Shown: piece by piece, positions 33,000 to 43,715 of the stretch
Layout: the number at the start of each line of letters is the position of its first letter
Numbering within the stretch: the stretch's first letter is position 1
Source of the DNA: Juglans regia
Taxonomy: Eukaryota > Streptophyta > Magnoliopsida > Fagales > Juglandaceae
Assembly: GCF_001411555.2 (NCBI RefSeq)
Contig: NC_049909.1
Location: forward strand, 9,307,485-9,371,484
DNA length: 64,000 bases
Direction: 5' to 3'
The notes under the pieces: generated by a model
Told to the model about the DNA's origin: nothing
Databases searched by the model: none
What the model saw: the letters and a program-made list of their open reading frames with translations, nothing else
Position numbers and translations under genes: made by a program

Positions 33000-35900
33000 C
33001 TACCTGAGATAAGCCAAACCACAGGAATCAGTTCTAAGAATACCTCTTAATAAATGAGGAACATCCGTCTGCCCTAACCACTCATGAGAGACCCCATTAC
33101 TACCCAGTCGAGCCAAAAAATCTGCAGCCTTATTACCTTCCCTATAAATATGTTTAATAGAGAAATTCATCTCTGCCAACATATTCATAATATCTTCCCA
33201 AAAATCCTCTAGGTACCAAAGAGTACATCTTCTGTCCTGAACCCAATTAACAACCAAAAGCGAGTCCATTTCAATATTAATATTATTAATCCCCAAATGT
33301 TTACAATGTTCAATCCCTCTTCTTAATGCAATAACTTCGGCCAGATTATTACTACCACTCCCAATGGATTCAGCAAACGCAAAAACCATCTTCCCAAACT
33401 CATTTCTTACTACACCACCTGCACCCAAAATACCAGGGTTATTTATACTACTTCCATCCACATTCAGTTTAAACCAATCTTTCTTCGGTCTCTCCCATCT
33501 AACTGCCATAGAAACCCCTCTTTTTTTAAAATTAATAGGAAGATTCAAAGACTTCAATATCATTACATCCTTATCCACAAGCCGGGAATCCTTCTGAATC
33601 TTAATACCCACCCAGTTAATCCAATACTTTATCAATCTCCATAAAACCTGAACCTTCTCCTTCCTACCTTCCATTCTCGCTGTACATCTCCATATCCATA
33701 AATTCCAAGTGATAATGACAGGAATAACTCCCATAAGAATACCTAACTGAGAGGACTTCGAAGCTCTACGGAACCATGCCTCAACAGTTGCCCTCCAAGA
33801 CCGATTTGGGACAAACGGAATACCCAAAATATTAGAACTAAACTTCCAAATAACATTAGCAATATTACCACTATATAACACATGATTCATATCCTCTATG
33901 GCCCCGTCCCTACAACATTCACATTTCGATGCTAAAGGCACACCAATTCTCCTTATACGATCATCCACTGCAAGACATGAGTTTAAGGCCTTCCACATAA
34001 TCACAGAAAACTTCTTAGGTAAAGCTGAATTCCAAATCCAATCCGACCATTGACAATTAGGATTACGGATCCGAACAAAAGACCAGGCAGTTTTGGTCGT
34101 GAAAGACCCATCCAAATTTTCCAACCAAATAAGCTGATCCTTACCATTCCTCCTACTACTAACTTCATTAACAATATCCTCCATTTTTTCAGACCCTACT
34201 AGCTGCTCAAGTTGCTCCATATCCCAATTATTATTAATCATACAATCTTTCACCTTCAATTCCGGATCACCCACCATCTGATACTGCTCCATAAGTGGAC
34301 CCGAATTTAGCCAATTGTCTCTCCAGAACGACACGTTCCCCTCCCTAATCTTCCATCTGGAACGTGAAAGAACAACAGGAATTTCTTTTACAATGGCTTT
34401 CCAAAACCTAGAGCCTCTCAAAGGATTAATCTCCATCGGATGCTGACCATGCAAGTATTTAGCACAAAAAAATCTTTTCCATAAAGAATCTGAACTTAAC
34501 AAATTCCATGCAAATTTAAGATGCAAAGATCTTTGAACATCAACAAAACTTCTCAAACCAACCCCTCCTTCATCAACAGGTTTGCATAAATTGTCCCATT
34601 TAATCCATTTTCTCTTGGGATTCCCATTAAATGAGCCCCAAAAAAAAGTGCTAAATAATTTATTAAACTGAAGCAACACTAATTTCGGAACCTGCATCAC
34701 AGATAACAAATGAATAGGCATACTCGACAACACATGCTTTAATAAAATTACTCTCGCCCCTGTGGAGAGAAAACTCACCTTCCAACCTTCAATCTTCTTT
34801 CTAATTTTTTGAATAACATCCTGAAAATGAATTAACTTTAATCTACTAGAAACAATAGGCACCCCTAAGTACTTGACCGGGAACACCCCTTCCGTGAACT
34901 GTGTATTCAATAAAAGGTGTCTACGTCTAACAGAATTAATTCTTTTAGAAAAGAAGATTGAAGACTTGGCACTATTTACTTGTTGACCCGACCACTCAGC
35001 ATAAATACGAAGAACTTCAATAATTTCTGAAACTGAAGACCTTCCTCCATTAGCAAAAATTACCATGTCATCAGTATATAAAAGATGAGAAATAACAGGA
35101 CCATGTCTAGGATGAGAAAAACTTTTAATTCTCCCCCTTTCAAATTTATTTTTTAACAACCTAGAGAGAACTTCTTCTACCAAAATGAACAAGTAAGGAG
35201 ACAGAGGATCTCCTTGACGGAGACCACGTCCACCGTTGAAAAAACCCTTGGCGACACCATTCATAACCACAGAATACCAAGGTGTAGTAACACATTGAGC
35301 TAACAACTGACAAACCTTTGGGGAAAACCCAAAAGCTTTCAAAATATGACTTAAAAAACCCCAGTCAATAGTGTCATAAGCTTTTGTAAAATCAATTTTC
35401 ATCATAATATTACCTCCTCTAATAGGCTTATTTATATCATGAATAAGCTCCTGCGTAAGACTAATATTTTCAAAAATACTTCTACCAGGCAAAAAAGCAC
35501 CTTGTTCCATAGAAATAATCCTACTGAAAACTGAAGTAAATCTGTTCACTAAAATTTTAGAACAAATTTTATAGACCACTGAACACAGACTAATGGGCCT
35601 AAAATTCCCAAACGACGTAGGATTCTGAACTTTAGGAATTAAGACAATAAAAGAGGCAGAGTAAAACCTTGGTAAGACAGCCCCGCCGAAAAAATCACTA
35701 ACTGCTTCCAATAAATCTTGATACACCAAGGACCAACAATGCTGAAAAAAACCCGAGCCAAAACCATCTGGCCCCGGACTACTATCCACCGGAATAGAAA
35801 AAAGTGCATCTTTTACTTCCCCAACCGACGGGATACTACCAAAAAAATTATTTTCCTCCTCCGAAACTTCCTCAAAAATTAACCCAACCAGATCTGGCAC

Positions 35901-37112
35901 AGAACTGGTTGCTTTAGCTTTGAGGAAATCCTCAAAATAACCACACGCAGCCTCATGGATATCTTCAGGCGAGTTAAGCACTCTACCATCAGAGAGCTTC
36001 ATTTCTACTACCATATTATGTTTGTTATTCTGCAAAGCTTTAAAGAAAGCAGTCGAAACCTCACCTTGCCAAACCCACTTTTGTTTAACTTGTTGAGCAA
36101 TACGAGACTCTTCCCTTTGTAACCAGACATCAAGCTCAACCTTGTTCACTAAAACATCCGCTTCAACATCCTCCGAGTAGCATTCTTGAAGCCTTAATTC
36201 ACCTTCCTCCACTTTAGCTTCTAACTCTTTAATATGCTTACTTGTCCAGCCAAACACTTCCTTGTTCCAAGATTTAAGAACCAATTTTAACCTCTTCAAT
36301 TTAGCAGCTAGCTTCCACAAACCCGTACCATTAACCTCCACCTGCCAAGAACTAGAAACACATCTCCAAAAATCTTCATGATTAGTCCACATATATTGAA
36401 ATTTAAAAGAGGTTTGACCATACCTAGCAGATGAAGCCAAATGACCCAATACCATATGAGAGTGATCTGAAGTCCTTCTAGGAAGATATTGAATTCTACC
36501 CGACGGATAAAGATCCTTAAACTTGGAATTACATAAAGCTCTATCCAGTCTAGCCCATGAACGCGCCATTCCTAATCGACCATTGCACCAAGAAAAGCCA
36601 TTACCTGAAAAAGGCAACTCAACTAATCTGCCATCATCAATAAAGGAACAAAAATCCTCCATTGCAATTAGCATCCTAGGATTTCCACCTCTTCTTTCAT
36701 TATCATTACAAATGACATTAAAATCCCCAATAATCACATGAGGAAACTGTAAACTATTAACACCAAGTAAATTAGACCACAAAGGCCTCCGATCTAAAAA
36801 CTGACACTTAGCATAAACCGAAGATATCAATAAGCTAGAGTAAATTAGCATAGTACAATGCTGATCCGAAACACCCATAACCTCCACCTTCAAACCCGCC
36901 ATCCAAAAACACCAAAGCTTACCATCCTGATTTGCATTAGAAAGACACTCATCAAATTCAAGAAACTTCTTCCAATAGTTCAACTGAGAATCATCCCTGA
37001 ACGGTTCTGCAATAAAAAGAATAATAGGCTGCAGCTCACGTACAAGCCCCCTCAAACGTTTCCTCGAGGTACCAAGGCCACGGATGTTCCAAAATAACAA
37101 ATTATTAATCAA
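33000..37112 (-). CDS. LINE ORF2: endonuclease, reverse transcriptase, zf-RVT, RNase H
   Basis: An apurinic-type endonuclease occupies about residues 1-225, with N9, E36, GDFN at 129-132 and SDH at 215-217. RT (about 480-740) has the palm motif MKIDFTKAYD and the catalytic LLYTDD at 677-682; most plant LINEs have YADD or FADD here. A zf-RVT region with CECC lies near residue 1090, but its later Cys seems lost (HVLYSG). A C-terminal RNase H has DGS near 1209, AE near 1249, EMD near 1273 and an Asp near 1320. The protein would nick the target and reverse-transcribe the element RNA in the nucleus. The frame opens at a TTG overlapping the ORF1 stop (TTGA) and has no ATG before the endonuclease. 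ORF2 may therefore be made by reinitiation, or its ATG may be lost. Confidence 0.93.
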   Translation of the reverse strand: MINNLLFWNIRGLGTSRKRLRGLVRELQPIILFIAEPFRDDSQLNYWKKFLEFDECLSNANQDGKLWCFWMAGLKVEVMGVSDQHCTMLIYSSLLISSVYAKCQFLDRRPLWSNLLGVNSLQFPHVIIGDFNVICNDNERRGGNPRMLIAMEDFCSFIDDGRLVELPFSGNGFSWCNGRLGMARSWARLDRALCNSKFKDLYPSGRIQYLPRRTSDHSHMVLGHLASSARYGQTSFKFQYMWTNHEDFWRCVSSSWQVEVNGTGLWKLAAKLKRLKLVLKSWNKEVFGWTSKHIKELEAKVEEGELRLQECYSEDVEADVLVNKVELDVWLQREESRIAQQVKQKWVWQGEVSTAFFKALQNNKHNMVVEMKLSDGRVLNSPEDIHEAACGYFEDFLKAKATSSVPDLVGLIFEEVSEEENNFFGSIPSVGEVKDALFSIPVDSSPGPDGFGSGFFQHCWSLVYQDLLEAVSDFFGGAVLPRFYSASFIVLIPKVQNPTSFGNFRPISLCSVVYKICSKILVNRFTSVFSRIISMEQGAFLPGRSIFENISLTQELIHDINKPIRGGNIMMKIDFTKAYDTIDWGFLSHILKAFGFSPKVCQLLAQCVTTPWYSVVMNGVAKGFFNGGRGLRQGDPLSPYLFILVEEVLSRLLKNKFERGRIKSFSHPRHGPVISHLLYTDDMVIFANGGRSSVSEIIEVLRIYAEWSGQQVNSAKSSIFFSKRINSVRRRHLLLNTQFTEGVFPVKYLGVPIVSSRLKLIHFQDVIQKIRKKIEGWKVSFLSTGARVILLKHVLSSMPIHLLSVMQVPKLVLLQFNKLFSTFFWGSFNGNPKRKWIKWDNLCKPVDEGGVGLRSFVDVQRSLHLKFAWNLLSSDSLWKRFFCAKYLHGQHPMEINPLRGSRFWKAIVKEIPVVLSRSRWKIREGNVSFWRDNWLNSGPLMEQYQMVGDPELKVKDCMINNNWDMEQLEQLVGSEKMEDIVNEVSSRRNGKDQLIWLENLDGSFTTKTAWSFVRIRNPNCQWSDWIWNSALPKKFSVIMWKALNSCLAVDDRIRRIGVPLASKCECCRDGAIEDMNHVLYSGNIANVIWKFSSNILGIPFVPNRSWRATVEAWFRRASKSSQLGILMGVIPVIITWNLWIWRCTARMEGRKEKVQVLWRLIKYWINWVGIKIQKDSRLVDKDVMILKSLNLPINFKKRGVSMAVRWERPKKDWFKLNVDGSSINNPGILGAGGVVRNEFGKMVFAFAESIGSGSNNLAEVIALRRGIEHCKHLGINNINIEMDSLLVVNWVQDRRCTLWYLEDFWEDIMNMLAEMNFSIKHIYREGNKAADFLARLGSNGVSHEWLGQTDVPHLLRGILRTDSCGLAYLR

Positions 37113-38553
37113 GTATTCAACTTAGAGGGCTTGCTAGGAACCCTATAGGACCTACGTAACAAACGCTTACTTGGAGATTTCCTAACTACTAAATCAGAAT
37201 CAGAATAATCATCTTTTTGTTTACCTGGATGGTGAGACTTACCTTCATCCTCAGATTTGGACTCCATCTGCTCTACCGTGTCTATCTGCACCTCTCCTTC
37301 TGCTACTGGGATATTACCGCTTGATACCACGTCAATACTGGGTTCTAGTTGCACAGCATCCTCTGCTACCAATGATGGCTCGATGAATTCCAACCTTCTT
37401 GATTCTAATTGGCCACCCACTACAGCGTCGTCGATTTGCACAGCAACATCCACTACTGGAATTGGCTCAATGAATTCCTCCCTGCTGGGTCCTAAATGGC
37501 CACCAACTCCAGTAGACAGCTCCTGATTTATTATTGGTAAAAAGACCAACTCCTCCGCTTGTAAAGTCCCGCTAGTCTCTCCATATATCAACCTCTGCTC
37601 GGGGGCCTCCATTTCTTCGATAACACTATCAGACCCCAACTTCGACTTCCCGGCATCCTTACCACCATCCAAGACCGGCACCTCAATCTCTACATCTTCC
37701 AACGCCAAAACAGGGGACTCTGTGGTTTTCTCCGAATGACCTGTAGTCTTCGCCTCATCTTCTTTATCTTTTGGCACCCAAACTTTACGTGACTTAATCA
37801 CCTGCAAAGTCTTGCTGCTCTTTCCTTCTTTCTTGTTTGCCTTGCAAGTCTTTACGTTATGCCCTTGCACCTTGCATACGGAACAAAATGCAGGCAGTGT
37901 TTCATACTCAATTTCTTGGAAAATGCTAGTAGGATGTCTCGATGTCCCAATCCAAATGGAATGAATCAGCTCATGATCAATATTCATTAGAACACACACC
38001 CTTGCACCATCGGTACGAGTTGCACAGCGTGTCGCATTATCACGCCTTAAATAGATTCCAATCGGTGCAACTATATTACGCAAGAATGCTTCTTGATAAA
38101 GATTTGGAGGTAAGCCGGGCAACATGATCAACACTGGAGCCAATGATGGCTCGTCATCTTCAGTAAAATCAGTAGACCATTGAAAGGGTCTATAAGCAAC
38201 CCCTTCAATATCACAGCTTTCACGGGACAATGATTTCAAGAAATCATCTTCATCTGAAAATCGCACAAAGACATTCCGAGCCTTCCGCATAGCTGAAACG
38301 ACTGGCTGTTTCGTTAATCCCCATCTGCTATGAATGAACCCTCTGATACGATCCAAAGAAGGTCTTTGTCTCAAGAATTTTAAAACCATAGAGAACCGAA
38401 AAGGGACAGCCGAACGATCCAACTCCTCCCTAGTAAATTGCACAAAGAACTCACCTTCAACACATTTGGGAGGCCTGAATGGAATCGAGACCTCAGGGAG
38501 AGCCTGAGGAACCTGGGAAACCAGTTCCGCAAACGTGCGTGCCTTTGCATGCT
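37109..38553 (-). CDS. LINE ORF1: DUF4283 and zinc-knuckle RNA-binding protein
   Basis: The open frame runs from just after a TAG near 38554 to TGA 37109-37111. A DUF4283-like domain (PFRFSMVLKFLRQRPSLDRI, RNVFVRF, PLAPVLIMLPGLPP-like block) is followed by a zinc knuckle CSVCKVQGHNVKTC and an acidic, low-complexity tail ending in a basic stretch (KRLLRRSYR). Plant LINE ORF1 proteins of this type bind element RNA. The conserved N-terminal residues ARTFAELVSQ...ALPEVSIPF are in frame, but no ATG precedes them in this frame. An ATG at 38550 lies one base out of frame, which suggests a 1-bp indel at the start. The first in-frame candidate codon is GTG at 38443. Confidence 0.85.
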
Positions 38554-40045
38554 AAGCGTAAAAGGACTAGAACGAAGCACCAAAATCAAACTTGAAAATC
38601 TTGGAGCATTCTTGGACTCCTAAAATATCATATTATATGATACATTGAGTGTATATTTACATGACATGTAATCAGTTCAAACCTTGAGATTCAAAAGTTG
38701 TATTTTAGTTAAAAAGTTTGGATCTTTTTACTAAAGAGTTTTGTGATTATGTTAAGTATAATTTTCTTGGATGTTTTAAGCATATTTTTGAACTTAAGAT
38801 ATAAGGATTTTTGTTGCAATATTTCGGTTTGATCATGAGTTTTGGAGTTGGATAAAATTGCAACAAAAATCAATGAGAAATGATCTTTGAAAGTTTCAGC
38901 CCTAGCATGTTTCTCATAGTTTTATTTTGTTTTAACTTTTTCTAATTTGATATTTGTGTTTAGGACAAAATTTACATGAGAAATGTAAATTTTGGAGATT
39001 TTTAGAGTTAGGATGTGAAATCCTAAAATCAGGGGTAAAATTGTCATTTTTCCACATGTAGAAGTAGTAAAATAGTAATTTTACTCCAAGTTAGCATTTC
39101 TTCATGTTTCTATTTGTTAGTGATTAAGTTTCTAACATTTAGAACTCTTACTTACAGTTTCTCGTATTTCGTTCTTTGCCTCATAAAACACGACGATCAC
39201 TGTAAGTTAGCTCTTAACTTTACTATCAGATTACTACTTATGTGTGACAGGCAATGAAACTACAGTCTATGTATGTATGTTATCATATATGCCATACTAT
39301 GCCATGTCACTTCATGATTATCTGTTACATAATTTATTTTGTCATGAATTTTTATCTGTTATAAGTATATCATGTTACGTAATGCTATATGTTACACGTA
39401 TGTCAGGTTACAAAATGTTGTATGTTACATGTTATGCCATGTTATGAAATGTTGTGCATTACATGTTATGCCATGTTATGAAATAATGTCTTTTACATGT
39501 TATGTCATTTACGAAATAATGTTTGTTACATGTTATGTCATGCTACAAGATATTGTATGTTACATGCTACAAAATATTTTTTGGCTCATTGTACGTCATG
39601 TCTTTTGCCTCACCTTTATGTCATGTTACTTTACGTTAGGACTTTTGTCCTTTTGTCTCATGTCATGTTTCGTCTTGAGTACAATTTGTGTATCTTGGGA
39701 ACAACATTTCAAGTTATGTCAGGTCCGTTTACGTCTATCACGACCCTAATTGCTAGGATGAAGTAATATCCTAGTGAAACTCCTTTGTTCACGCTGGAGT
39801 GTCTAAATTAGTGTGAAATTTCCTGGATTGACAAAGTACAGTCAACACGTGTGACCACATCAATTGTGGCATGTACAACACATATGTCCACAGAAAGTGT
39901 GGCACATATGTCAATGCACTCACAGCTAGTGCAGATACTTGTATTGTGATACGATAATCGATAGGGACACATAGCTCAAGGAGACCTGGGTAGCATCCAC
40001 ATGGTCACTTTTAATTATCACGTTTGATAGAAAAAATTACTCTAT

Positions 40046-40255
40046 TATGGTAACCCCATGAGACAAAAATGTCATTATGGTAATCCCATGAGACAAGAAT
40101 GTCATTATGGTAATCCCATGAGACAAGAATGTCATTATGGTAACCTCATGGGAGAAGAATGTCATTATGGTAACCCTATGAGACAAGAATATCATTATGG
40201 TAACCTCATGGGAGAAGAATGTCATTATGGTAATCCTATGAGACAAGAATGCATT
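40046..40255. repeat. 30-bp minisatellite, seven units
   Basis: Units of the form GGTAATCCCATGAGACAAGAA plus TGTCATTAT, with two alternating variants (ATGAGACAAG and ATGGGAGAAG). Because 30 is a multiple of three, both strands show a ten-residue repeat ORF; these are not genes. Direct adjacency without spacers excludes CRISPR. Confidence 0.95.
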
Positions 40256-41079
40256 ACAAGTTCATGTTCATGATATGTTTCAACTTCACGTTCATGATAT
40301 GTTTCAAGTTCATGTTCATGCTATGTTTCAAATTCACATTCATGCTATGTTTCAAGTTCATGTCATGTCATGTTTCAAGTTCAAGTTCATGTTATTCAGG
40401 TCAAGATTCAAGTCATGTCAGTTTATGCCATGTTACACGTCAAGTTATTTTATGCTTGCTTATGACTTTGATTATGCATTCATGTTTTTATTGCCATGCA
40501 TGCATCATTAACCTGTGTGGAAGTCTTTGTTAACTTGTTGAAATTTGTATTCAAATCTCACCGTGGTAGTCCCAACTACCATTCCCCTCGATTGGCAGAA
40601 GATGTGTCAGGTTGAGGAGAGAGAGCAAAGCCTGGCCGATTGGAGGAAGTTTATTAGACAACGCCAATGTAGAGATTGTGGCTTCCTTAGATAAATTTTT
40701 TTACAGTATTATGGCATCGTTGGCCTAGTTACATGAGTTACTCGATGAACTAGCCCAGTAGTTATTATTCTGATGTTGTAATTATGGAGTTCAATCTCCC
40801 ATGTTTTGAGATTACAATCTTTTGAGATCTGTACTGTAATCATGGATTTTTTCCTTTCCGTATGTATGGATCATATTAAGTAATAAAGATATTATTATTT
40901 TGGTGCATAGTGTTGCTCAAAGAAAAAGTTTATCCATTGTGAATATTACATACTTTAGATGCATATTAGTAACATTGTATCTTTATCTATCATGAACAGG
41001 GGCAAATAACATTGTGTTGTATGTGTCGACGTTCCAGATGTCCGTCCGATCCCAAGCGGAATCTGGGGGGGTCACAGGG

Positions 41080-41095
41080 TGGTATCATAGTAATA
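41080..41095 (+). other. Primer-binding-site-like sequence
   Basis: TGGTATCATAGTAATA lies four bases after the LTR end and is a diverged initiator-Met primer site. Confidence 0.6.
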
Positions 41096-41244
41096 CGTTT
41101 CTGGGTTATAAATCTACATGTCCTTAGGAAATGCACCAAATATTAGGCATGAAATTTTAGTCTTCATTAGGCTTGAAATTCTTGAAGTATAAGAGTTAGT
41201 ACGTGTATCTAATACGTGTACACATGTGTTTCAAGAAGTAACAC

Positions 41245-41822
41245 ATGATGCGTGGTAGATTTCCTAAGAACTCTGGTAGAGATAACAACTTGGAAGATCA
41301 AAATCATCCAATGGATAGAGGGCAAGGATTCACTGAAGCAATATGTCTGCTGACTGACGTGCTTAGACATCAGCAATTGGAGCAAGTGAACGCACCTAGA
41401 CCCGAAGTTGGGGGTTGTTTGTATGAGAAGTTCCTGATCCACCGTTACCAAAGCTTTTCCAGTAATGAAGGACCTCTGAAAGCAAAAAAATGGATTATCA
41501 ATCTCGAAAGGACATATGAGATCTACGGATGCATGGAGGAATAAAAGGTACTATGCGACGGGTACCTTTTTCAAGGAGAAGCTGACATTTGGTGGGATAC
41601 ACGGACGAAGCTTCTAGTCAGGGAGCTGGAAACTCTAGTTGCTTTGACTTGGGAAAGATTCAAGGAGGAATGTATGTGACAACTGATTCTTCCCAGATTC
41701 GGTTAAACAATAGAAGGCGCAAGAGTTTACATCTCTGTCTCAAGGTACTTTAATTGTGGAAGAGTACGCTGCCATGCTTATAGCATTGGGGAGGTTCACA
41801 CCTTACCTAATTTCTATAGAGA
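41245..41822 (+). pseudogene. Gag remnant of the second-family gypsy element
   Basis: A 99-codon frame begins MMRGRFPKNS. Its second half (EGPLKAKKWIINLERTYEIYGC) matches the start of a chromoviral Gag domain. After a stop the same frame continues with YLFQGEADIWWDTR and ALTWERFKEEC, the most conserved Gag block. A shifted frame then gives LSQGTLIVEEYAAM. At least two stops and one frameshift inactivate it. It ends where a minus-strand LTR fragment begins at 41823. Confidence 0.75.
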
Positions 41823-42290
41823 TGTAACACCTCTACCCATAGACTAGGAGTGTCACATGTTTTTCATAAAATAAACCCGACAAGAGATATCATATTGAAT
41901 AACATGAAATTAGCATTTATTTCATAAAATATTTTTCGAATAAAATATCATCCAAAAACTTAAATGAATAAACGGAATAAATTTATGTTATAAAAGCAAT
42001 TTTATTCTAGAAAGTCTGAAACTAAATCAACTACTCCTTCTAATCCTTGCCTACCTGCTCGTGTTCATCATCCTCATCTCGGTGGTTAAAATGTATGAAA
42101 TAAAATAAAATGAGTCGAAGACTCAGCAAGAAATCCATCACAACGTAAACATAATAAACCTATGGTTTTCATAAAAGTTTTCATGCTGAAAGCTTAAATT
42201 CATGATTGTTCATACTGATGTTTATGTTGTGCATGACTGATTTATCTGAATTAAGTGACTGAGTTGACTTAGCTGATTGATTTGACTAGG
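41823..42290 (-). mobile_element. LTR fragment of a third gypsy family
   Basis: Starts TGTAACACCTCTACCCATAG, typical of these LTR ends in minus orientation, and contains a short GAGTC...GACTC stem near 42115 analogous to the hairpin of the other LTRs. The far end is not defined, so the limit near 42290 is approximate. Confidence 0.5.
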
Positions 42291-42972
42291 TGATAAGAGC
42301 AACAATTCTCATTAGGAGTATTACTGTTCATACCAATATAGATATAGAATACCTTTTAGTAATATGAGGAAGGATATTGAAGGTTGATGAATTAGTATTC
42401 CGTGTATTTAGAGTTTGTTTTTATTTTGAGAATCTAATGGAATTTGTGTTCGGAAGAGTATAGTGTGTGGGAGAAGCTTTGGCCTTTGTAGGATTCACTT
42501 ATAATAGTAGTTTTATCAAGCTGCCATTAAATGGTTTTTGGCAAAGCATTGTGTTTGTAGAAAACTTAGATTGCCCTTACATTGGAGACGAATATGTGGG
42601 GAGTAAAATCTTGGTCTTAAGGATTTATGTGAACAATAGGAACAAATCCTTTTGATTAGAGTCAAAATAAGAGGCAGCTCATAAAGGATAGAAGAGTTAT
42701 GTCAATCATAAAAGAGAAAGTCTTGAGATTAGATTAATACCTGAACGATTATCGAGATACTACCTAGGAGGAGGAACGATTCGTTTTATTTATGATGGAG
42801 TAAGCTAGTCCTAGGTGGATAGGATTCCTTGAGAAAATAAAGAAAGTGGATTCAATTATGTATGGATTAAATTCTTCCAAATTGAACTGTGCGAACACTT
42901 TAAGTTTTACATTTAGAGAGTATGTCGGTATGACTCAACCTACTTTGCTGAAGGATTCTAGTGTTACTTGTC

Positions 42973-43011
<39 letters not shown>

Positions 43012-43703
43012 GAGATAAGGAATGACAGAATCTCAGTGGTAGAAATATATGTCGTGAATAACTCTTTAAGCAGCAAGGAAAGGTGTAACTTTGCTTAAGC
43101 AAGGATTTAGTGTCCTAGACAGTTAGCCTAGTTCATTTTAGGCAGTAACCTTTGTGAGTGTTATATTCTTCTCTTAAATGGTGGTAGTTATTATATGAAC
43201 CCATGTTATGGATATAGATAGGAATGGTGTAGGCTATGAGAAGAAGGCTTTGCTTCATGAAGAGCGTTATCCACTTCTTCACTCGACCACATGGATGGAT
43301 CGAAATAGTTTCCAGGCAAGAATGGCACAGGACCAAGTTGAGTCCAATAGAGCAGCAGAGGAGCGCGCCACAACAGCCAACACTAAGCCCGCCACATCAG
43401 GATCATCTATCTCATCAACTCACTGTAAACGTTTGCTAGCAGTTGGTCAAGTACCAAATAGTGATGACGAAGAGGTCGAGCAACACCCCGACCCAGATCA
43501 TAACGTGGTGTATGATTTGGACAATGACGCGTTCTACTACTAACCCCAGCACATCATGCCGATGGATATGAACGCACCACCACCGGCATCTAGCAGCAAC
43601 TTTATGTCCTGTGATGGACAATAGATTTGGTGAGCAGCATCTTCTCCTTAGTATTTTTTATTGTTAGTACTTACGTCGATTTCAAGAACAAAATAATTTT
43701 TTT
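42291..43703 (+). other. Degenerate internal region with no recognised gene
   Basis: This stretch lies between the Gag remnant and the polypurine tract of the second-family element and should be its decayed pol and 3' non-coding region. I could not recognise RT or integrase motifs. A 111-codon frame at 43208-43543 (MDIDRNGVGYEKK...YDLDNDAFYY), acidic toward its end, has no family I recognise. The GA tract at 42978-43015 lies inside. Confidence 0.35.
42978..43015. repeat. (GA)n microsatellite, slightly interrupted
   Basis: Nineteen GA-type dinucleotides with a single GACA interruption. Confidence 0.9.
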
Positions 43704-43715
43704 AGGAGGGGAGGA
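43704..43715 (+). other. Polypurine tract of the second-family element
   Basis: AGGAGGGGAGGA, after a T-rich run, directly before the 3' LTR. Confidence 0.75.

Larger units (their letters stand above)
32748..38673 (-). mobile_element. Near-complete L1-type LINE, 5.9 kb
   Basis: On the minus strand the order is a short 5' UTR (about 120 bp before the open ORF1 frame), ORF1, ORF2, a 236-bp 3' UTR and a 16-nt poly(A) tail, seen as T at 32748-32763. The 19-bp target duplication agttcaaaccttgagattc occurs at 32729-32747 and 38674-38692. A related uninterrupted site exists near 28742. Full length, a perfect duplication and an uninterrupted 1370-codon ORF2 indicate a recent insertion. Both ORFs lack a standard ATG at the expected start, so its activity is uncertain. 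Confidence 0.93.
31611..41076 (+). mobile_element. 5' LTR of a degenerate gypsy element (second family), with a LINE inserted
   Basis: Starts TATAACATCCCGCTATAAATTC and ends GGGGGTCACA directly before a primer-binding-like site at 41080. Without the LINE and its duplication it is about 3.5 kb. The matching 3' LTR begins at 43716. The LTR contains the 30-bp minisatellite at 40046-40255 and GTTCATGTTCATGATATGTT-type repeats up to about 40440. Confidence 0.7.

Noticed and set aside
40046..40255. Regular 30-bp repeats as a possible CRISPR array
   Set aside because: The units are directly adjacent with no unique spacers, and the setting is a plant LTR.
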